Shown one piece after another: positions 59,314 to 64,000 of a stretch of 64,000 nt of DNA (position 1 is its first letter; the number at the start of each line of letters is the position of its first letter). Source of the stretch: Haloglomus halophilum (GTDB taxonomy: Archaea > Halobacteriota > Halobacteria > Halobacteriales > Haloarculaceae); the NCBI RefSeq assembly GCF_024298885.1, contig NZ_CP101166.1, forward strand, positions 3,967,149 to 4,031,148, given 5' to 3'. The position numbers and the translations under genes were made by a program. The notes below the pieces were generated by a model that worked only from the letters and a program-made list of their open reading frames with translations, was not told where the DNA came from and ran no database searches.

Positions 59314-60030
59314 TCATCCGTCGATTCCGACGACCTCGGCGATCCCCCGGAGGTCCGTGATGACGTGGTCTGCGGCCTCGCCGGCCGCGTCCTCACCGTA
59401 GGCGATGGCCGAGAGTCCGAGCGCGCTCGCCCCCTCGATGTCGTGGCCGTAGCGGTCACCCACCATCACGCCCTGCTCGGGGTCGATACCGTGCTCGGCG
59501 GCCTTCGACAGCGCCGTCTCGAACATCCGGCGGTCCGGCTTCTTGTAGCCGACCGCTTCGGAGGTGGTGACGTGCGCGAAGTGTTCGTCGATGCCGAGCT
59601 GACTGAACATGGACTCGGCCTCGGCCGCGTCCACGTCGCTGATGACGGCCTGGTAGACGCCGGCCTCGTCGAGCGCGCGGATGGTCTCGACGGCGCCCGG
59701 TTCCGTGCGGAGCGTGGCGTTCGAGCAGCGGTCGAGGATGGGGCGCCACTCGGATTCGGGCGGCGCGTCGCGCCCCGCGGCCTCGAAGACGGCCTCGGTC
59801 GCCACGCGGTAGCCCTCGCTGGCGGTCCGGTACTCCGTCCCCTCCCCGGCACGGAAGTGCTCGCCGAGCGCGGCCTTCCAGCGCTCGCGGGTCGGCTCCG
59901 GGTCGAGGTCGTACTCGTCGGCCAGTTCCGCGAGGAAGGCGGCATACCCCTCCCGTACCGAGGCGAGTTCGACGATGACGCCGCCGATGTCCCAGAAGAC
60001 GGCGTCGTAGCGGCGTTCGGTGTCGGTCAT
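59314..60030 (-). CDS. HAD-superfamily hydrolase
   Basis: 238 aa. Motif I is FWDIGGVIVEL, with the nucleophile Asp and Gly in place of the usual second Asp (a DxGG subtype). Motif II is AVISDVDAAE, the Lys is in GYKKPDRRMFETAL and motif III is MVGDRYGHDIEGA. A helical cap sits between motifs I and II. A phosphatase activity is expected; without the second Asp it may be weak or different in kind. No substrate-giving neighbour. Confidence 0.9.
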   Translation of the reverse strand: MTDTERRYDAVFWDIGGVIVELASVREGYAAFLAELADEYDLDPEPTRERWKAALGEHFRAGEGTEYRTASEGYRVATEAVFEAAGRDAPPESEWRPILDRCSNATLRTEPGAVETIRALDEAGVYQAVISDVDAAEAESMFSQLGIDEHFAHVTTSEAVGYKKPDRRMFETALSKAAEHGIDPEQGVMVGDRYGHDIEGASALGLSAIAYGEDAAGEAADHVITDLRGIAEVVGIDG

Positions 60031-60126
60031 GCCCGAAGGTGGGAGCGGTGGCGTGAAATCGGTGTCGCGTCGCCGCCCCGGCGCAGCCTCGACTCCGTTG
60101 CAGCCATCAGCGCGGCCGCCGGCGGG

Positions 60127-60627
60127 TCACTCTCCACGGTCGCCGTCGAGATGCCGACGGAGCCGTTCCCGCGGCCCGGACCAGTCGACGCCGAAGACGA
60201 CGGTGGCCGCCAGCAGCAGGGCGGCGAGCCAGGTCAGCCCGGCATCCGCGGCGACGTACGGCGAGCCACGGAGGTCCCCGACCGCCGGACCGACGAGCGC
60301 ACCGAGGCCGAGACGGAGCACGACGGCGACGGCAGAGAAGGCCAGCACCCGGCCTGTCGATGGTGGGTGGCGTCCCCCCGAGAGGAGTCCGGCGACCGCC
60401 GCCGTGGCGACCGACCCGACCGCCGTCGCGGTACCGAACGCCGGCGAGAGCAACAGCGCCTCCGTGACGGCCCTGACCGCTTCGCCCACGGAGAACCCGA
60501 GCAACAGGAAGTACGCAACGGCGTACCCGATACGCATGGCGGTTCCGGGCGGCTCGTCCGGCCGGTCGGCAGCGTCGGTCGGGCCGGTCGGGCCGGTCGG
60601 GCCGGTCGGGCCGGTCGGGCCGGTCAT
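60127..60627 (-). CDS. Membrane protein with N-terminal (Thr-Gly-Pro)n repeat
   Basis: 166 aa. The N-terminus reads MTGPTGPTGPTGPTGPTD, encoded by 9-bp repeats, followed by a DAADRPDEPPG spacer and four predicted helices (for example YAVAYFLLLGFSVGEAVRAV, AVGSVATAAVAGLLSGG, LGLGALVGPAVG, LTWLAALLLAATVVFGV). Family not recognised. The start overlaps the stop of the beta-propeller gene (ATGA), so the two are coupled. Confidence 0.75.
   Translation of the reverse strand: MTGPTGPTGPTGPTGPTDAADRPDEPPGTAMRIGYAVAYFLLLGFSVGEAVRAVTEALLLSPAFGTATAVGSVATAAVAGLLSGGRHPPSTGRVLAFSAVAVVLRLGLGALVGPAVGDLRGSPYVAADAGLTWLAALLLAATVVFGVDWSGPRERLRRHLDGDRGE
60576..60625 (+). repeat. Five 9-bp tandem repeats plus a partial
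   Basis: CGGTCGGGC is repeated five times perfectly (60576-60620) and followed by CGGTC. It encodes (Thr-Gly-Pro) repeats at the start of the membrane protein on the minus strand. The unit is divisible by three, so slippage changes protein length but not frame. Confidence 0.9.
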
Positions 60628-61835
60628 CGTTCCCCCTCCAGCGCGAAGACGCCGCGCTCGTTCCGGACGTACAGGCGTCCGTCCGCGACCGCGAGCCCCG
60701 ACGGCCGACCGCCGGGGAACGTCGCCCGGAAGGCCCGTGAGCCGTCCGCAGTCACCAGCGCGGTCACCCCATCATCGACGGGGACGTACAGCCGGTCGGC
60801 GGCGATGGCGGGCGTGGCGAAGCCCTGTACCGGTACGTCTGCAGTCCACCGCTCCTCACCCGTGGCCGCGTCGAACGCGGCGACACCTCCCTCGCTGGTG
60901 ACGTAGACGCGGTCGCCGTCGGTGACGGGACCGCGGAAGGCGTCGGTACCGTACGGTGCCCGCCACAGCTTCGAACCGTCGCCCGTATCGAACGCGTACA
61001 CCGGGCCACTGGCGACGTAGACGCGGCCGTCCCCGACGGCAGGGGCGCTGGCATCCAACAACGGCAGGTCGAGGCGCGCGGTCGTCCACTCCACCGCTCC
61101 CGAACGGGCATCGCGCCCCTGGAGGACGCCGTTGTCGGCACCGGCGGGACTCCGGGCCGTGACGAGGATTCCGTCATCGGGAGCATACGCGAGGGGCCGC
61201 GCCACGGTCTCGGTCCGCCAGTACGGCAGGCCCGTCTCCGCCGAGAGCGCGACGAGCCGGTCGGCGTCGCCGATCAGCGACCCGAAGAAGACGGTGTTGC
61301 CGACCGCCAGCACCTCCCGGAAACTGCTGTTCGTCCCGTAGGCCCAGTCCCCGCTCCCGGTCGCGGTATCGAGCCCGTACAGGGAGATGTCGGCGGCCGT
61401 GAGCGCGTGGCCGGCCGCCAGCTGGGGCCCGGACTGGACGAACTCGTTGGTCCCGTCGCCGAGGAGGTCGCGCTCGCGGTGGCCCGTCTCCCACGCGAGC
61501 GACCCATCGCCGGGACGCAGTGCGAACGTGGACGAGGGCCGGACCGCGAGGACATGCTCGGGCGTCGCCACCACGCCCGGCGAGGCGGTCGGGTCGCGTG
61601 GCGTCAGGAACCGCCAGCGAACGCTCGCGCCGGTTCGTGGCCCCGGTACGGGCTGGTAGCCGGTCCGTCGGGGGTCGCGCTTGCGGCCCGGCCACGACCC
61701 GGTGGGGACGGTCGAATCGAGCCGCATCTCCGGGCGGACTCGGTCGGGGGAGAGCCCCGCCGCGGCGAGGCTGGCGAGGAGCCCGCCGCCCGCGGCGAGT
61801 GCGCCGCGGCGGCTGAGGGTGGAGGGCGCCGTCAT
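60624..61835 (-). CDS. PQQ-type beta-propeller protein, Tat-exported
   Basis: 403 aa. A signal peptide with twin arginines (STLSRRGALAAGGGLLASLA) is followed by repeated PQQ-like blades: DGSLAWETG, TGSGDWAYG, GLPYWRTE, SGAVEWTTA, DGSKLWRAP, TGEERWTAD, each with the D/T-G-...-W pattern. Likely a cell-surface protein-protein interaction or quinoprotein-like module; cofactor binding is not evident. The start at 61835 is set by the Tat motif. ATGA overlap with the following membrane-protein gene. Confidence 0.86.
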   Translation of the reverse strand: MTAPSTLSRRGALAAGGGLLASLAAAGLSPDRVRPEMRLDSTVPTGSWPGRKRDPRRTGYQPVPGPRTGASVRWRFLTPRDPTASPGVVATPEHVLAVRPSSTFALRPGDGSLAWETGHRERDLLGDGTNEFVQSGPQLAAGHALTAADISLYGLDTATGSGDWAYGTNSSFREVLAVGNTVFFGSLIGDADRLVALSAETGLPYWRTETVARPLAYAPDDGILVTARSPAGADNGVLQGRDARSGAVEWTTARLDLPLLDASAPAVGDGRVYVASGPVYAFDTGDGSKLWRAPYGTDAFRGPVTDGDRVYVTSEGGVAAFDAATGEERWTADVPVQGFATPAIAADRLYVPVDDGVTALVTADGSRAFRATFPGGRPSGLAVADGRLYVRNERGVFALEGER

Positions 61836-61993
61836 CGTCGGTCCGTCGCGGCGCTCCGGTATGTGTCTCCCGGCTCCAGCGGTGTGGTTCCCGACAGGCA
61901 TAAACCGCGACCCGACGACCGCCCGGCAATGGCAGGTTCCCCGCCCGCCGCCCGCTCCTCTCCACCGAAACGACCCCGACGAGGTGGCTCGCG

Positions 61994-63112
61994 ATGAGTC
62001 CCGACCGGCTGGCCCTGACGGTCGCCGGCGCCGTGACGCTCCTCCTCGGTGGCGTCTGTGCCGGCGCGGTGCTCCTCGTCGACGAGCCGGCGCCCCCCGA
62101 GCCCTACGAGCCGACCGAGAACGTCCCGGCCGGGGCCGACTACGTCGGGACGCTGAACGCGACGGAGTACCGCTCGGACCCCGCCGTCAGCAACGGCACC
62201 CGCGCCTCGCTCCGCTTCCAGAGCGCCGTGCAGTTCTACGACGGCCCGCCGCACCTCCGGGCGCTTGCGCTCAGCCCACCGGAGAACGCGTCGCTGAACG
62301 CGTCGGCTGCGAGCCACGTCACCTACTTCGGCCGGAGCGGCGAGCCGTACGGCGCCCGGCTCGTCGTGGCGAACTGGACCGCGAGCGACGCCACCGACGC
62401 GCTCGCCGCCCGCCGCGACATCGAGTTCGAGACCGAGACACGCCGCGGGTTCACCATCTACCGCTCCGAGCGTGGCCCGTCGGTCGCCGTCCTCGACAAC
62501 GGCGGCGAGGGCGGCCCGATTCCGAGCGAGGGACCACGCCTCCTCGCCATCGGGAACGGCAGCGCCGTCTCGGACGCCGTCGACGTGGCCATCGCCCGGT
62601 CCGACCCGGAGGCCACACCCGAGACGGTCGGGGGCGAGCTACGCCGGCGCTACGCGGACACCGACGACGGCTACGTCCGGTTCGCCTACCGGTTCCGACC
62701 GGCGACGGTCCCGGACTACCCGTTCGTCGGCCCCGCGGTCCGCACCGTCGAGTACGTCGGGACGAGCTACACGCTGAACGAGACGGCCGCCGCGGCCAAC
62801 GGGACGGCGCCGCCCGACATCCGCGTACGTATCCGCATCACGAGTGAGGACGCCGAGAGTGCCGACGACGTGCGCAACATCCTGGGTGCCGGGAAGTCGT
62901 TCTACCTGCTCCAGTCCTCGAACCGAACGCTGAAGGTGGAACTCCGGAAGGCCGCCTTCACCGTCGAGGGGCGAACGCTCCTCGCGGACTACGAGTCCTC
63001 CCCTGGAGGGCTCCGGGTCCTCGTTCGGGGACTCTTCCGGAACCAGCCCGAACCCCAGTCGCTCACCCGGCCCAGTCCCGAAATCGACACCGCCCGACAG
63101 GAGCCTGCATGA
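61994..63112 (+). CDS. Exported sequon-rich protein, unknown function
   Basis: 372 aa. One N-terminal hydrophobic helix (residues about 8-30) serves as signal or anchor. The rest faces outside, carrying nine N-x-S/T sequons (NAT, NGT, NAS, NAS, NWT, NGS, NET, NGT, NRT), so it is probably N-glycosylated. The mature part is alpha/beta and ends in a charged, disordered tail. No family recognised. The stop overlaps the permease ATG (ATGA), so it may be an accessory subunit of that transporter. Confidence 0.75.
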   Translation: MSPDRLALTVAGAVTLLLGGVCAGAVLLVDEPAPPEPYEPTENVPAGADYVGTLNATEYRSDPAVSNGTRASLRFQSAVQFYDGPPHLRALALSPPENASLNASAASHVTYFGRSGEPYGARLVVANWTASDATDALAARRDIEFETETRRGFTIYRSERGPSVAVLDNGGEGGPIPSEGPRLLAIGNGSAVSDAVDVAIARSDPEATPETVGGELRRRYADTDDGYVRFAYRFRPATVPDYPFVGPAVRTVEYVGTSYTLNETAAAANGTAPPDIRVRIRITSEDAESADDVRNILGAGKSFYLLQSSNRTLKVELRKAAFTVEGRTLLADYESSPGGLRVLVRGLFRNQPEPQSLTRPSPEIDTARQEPA

Positions 63113-64000
63113 GCCTGCGCACCATCCTCCGGAAGGAACTGCTGTGGAGCCGCCACCGGATACTGGCGCTGCTGTTCGTGCTCGTCCTTCTTCCGGGTGC
63201 GTTCGCCGGGGCGTCGGTCTTCTTCCAGCACGTCCTCCCGAAGGACGCGCCCGTGGCCGTGGTGGCCGGTGAGGACGTCTCCGAGGAGGAGTACGACGTG
63301 GTCGCGGCGTCGTTCCGCCTGTTCTCGAAGCCCATCCAGTACGACTCCGAGGCCGCGGCGATGCGGGACCTCGACCGCGAGTCCGTCTACGCCGTCGTCA
63401 GCGTCCCACCCGACCTCGGCGACCCCGAGGTCGAGCGGGTGAACATGACCGTCACCATCGACGGCGACATGACGCCGTACCGGGAGCCGTCGCAGGCGCT
63501 CGTGAGCGTCGTCGCCTCCACGATGAACCGGCAACTGGACAAGCGTGTGGTGGTCCAGCGCGAGATCGCCGGCGAGGAGCGCAAGCTCTCGTCGTACCTG
63601 CTGCCCACGTTCCTCACCATCATCGTCCTCACCTTCGCGTTCGCGTACCTGCCGTACAACCTCGCCCGCGAGGAGGCCGTTCTCGACCGCCTCCGGGTCG
63701 AGACCTCGCTCGATACGGTGGTCGCGGGGAAACTGGCCTTCTTCACCGCCCTGCTCGCGGTGCCGCTGCTCGTGTTCCACGCCGTCGGGCTGGCGATGGG
63801 CTACGACGTGAGCCTGCTCGCGCCCGCCGCCGTCGCCGCGCTCGCGCTGACCTTCCTGGCGTGCGGCGCCATCGCGACGGCCGTGACGTTCGCCTCCGGG
63901 TTCGGGACGACGGGCCGGCTGTTCAACGTGCTCCTGCTGTTCGCCTTCCTCGGGTTCTCGGGGCTGGTCTACCCGGTCGGCTTCTTCTCGCCGCTCCGAC
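63109..64000 (+). CDS. ABC-2-type transporter permease (partial)
   Basis: 297 codons are visible; the gene continues past the right edge. An N-terminal helix (ILALLFVLVLLPGAFAGASV) is followed by a large extracytoplasmic region (about 45-160), then at least four helices from about residue 163 (LLPTFLTIIVLTFAFAYLPYN, FFTALLAVPLLVFHAVGLAM, PAAVAALALTFLACGAIATA, LFNVLLLFAFLGFSGLVYP). This matches the NatB/ABC-2 layout. The ATPase partner is expected nearby but is not in the window. Confidence 0.85.
   Translation, partial: MSLRTILRKELLWSRHRILALLFVLVLLPGAFAGASVFFQHVLPKDAPVAVVAGEDVSEEEYDVVAASFRLFSKPIQYDSEAAAMRDLDRESVYAVVSVPPDLGDPEVERVNMTVTIDGDMTPYREPSQALVSVVASTMNRQLDKRVVVQREIAGEERKLSSYLLPTFLTIIVLTFAFAYLPYNLAREEAVLDRLRVETSLDTVVAGKLAFFTALLAVPLLVFHAVGLAMGYDVSLLAPAAVAALALTFLACGAIATAVTFASGFGTTGRLFNVLLLFAFLGFSGLVYPVGFFSPLR

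Overview
This window is a piece of a haloarchaeal (class Halobacteria) chromosome. The evidence is high GC throughout, strongly acidic proteins, and the archaeal ribosomal/RNA-polymerase gene order rps13-rps4-rps11-rpoD-rpl18e-rpl13-rps9-rpoN-rpoK-eno. It also has a 20S proteasome, an aMBF1-type regulator, HalX and bat-like two-component proteins, Tat-type lipoproteins, and TATA boxes about 27-30 nt before many start codons (the leaderless pattern). The sequence does not let me name a genus.

Layout. Positions 1-5.5 kb hold a minus-strand ribosomal/RNAP operon with tRNA-Ser(GCT) and tRNA-Leu(CAG) embedded and enolase last; the ATG at bases 3-1 is probably the next gene (rps2 expected). 5.6-8.7 kb: an Mrp/NBP35-type Fe-S carrier ATPase, divergent from psmB-psmA, with a 9-bp-arm palindrome over the psmB promoter. 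8.7-15 kb: a zinc-ribbon HTH regulator, moaA, two predicted Tat lipoproteins (one a CAP/SCP-like protein) and a secreted PKD-domain protein. 15-23 kb: two histidine kinases, a HalX response regulator, a cysteine-synthase-like enzyme, menB, small membrane proteins, a winged-helix regulator and a UspA protein.

23.1-35.3 kb is the most striking region: two complete tandem copies of a type IV pilus assembly operon, each pilB (ATPase) - pilC (double T2SSF membrane platform) - one very large (546 or 556 aa) pilin-like protein. The two copies share architecture but differ in disordered tails and inserts, so they look like duplicated and diverging surface-filament machines.

35.3-46.8 kb is mixed housekeeping and regulation: an FAH-family hydrolase, a REC-GAF-PAS-kinase hybrid sensor, triosephosphate isomerase, two paralogous small proteins around a 61-aa gene, aMBF1, a long acidic coiled-coil protein, birA, a lipoprotein, UspA divergent from a thioredoxin-reductase-like flavoprotein, and a zincin-like protein. 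46.8-47.2 kb is a gene-free stretch with a 25-bp perfect inverted repeat.

47.2-64 kb: DNA polymerase IV with a C-terminal PCNA-binding peptide, an acyl-CoA synthetase, a HerA/DUF87-type ATPase with a low-GC patch, then a CoA-metabolism cluster (enoyl-CoA hydratase, BKACE-type enzyme, acyl-CoA dehydrogenase, SCP2-like protein, SDR reductase). It ends with a HAD hydrolase, a (TGP)n-repeat membrane protein, a PQQ-type beta-propeller, an exported sequon-rich protein and a truncated ABC-2-type permease. No CRISPR array, rRNA, intact insertion sequence or integrase was seen.
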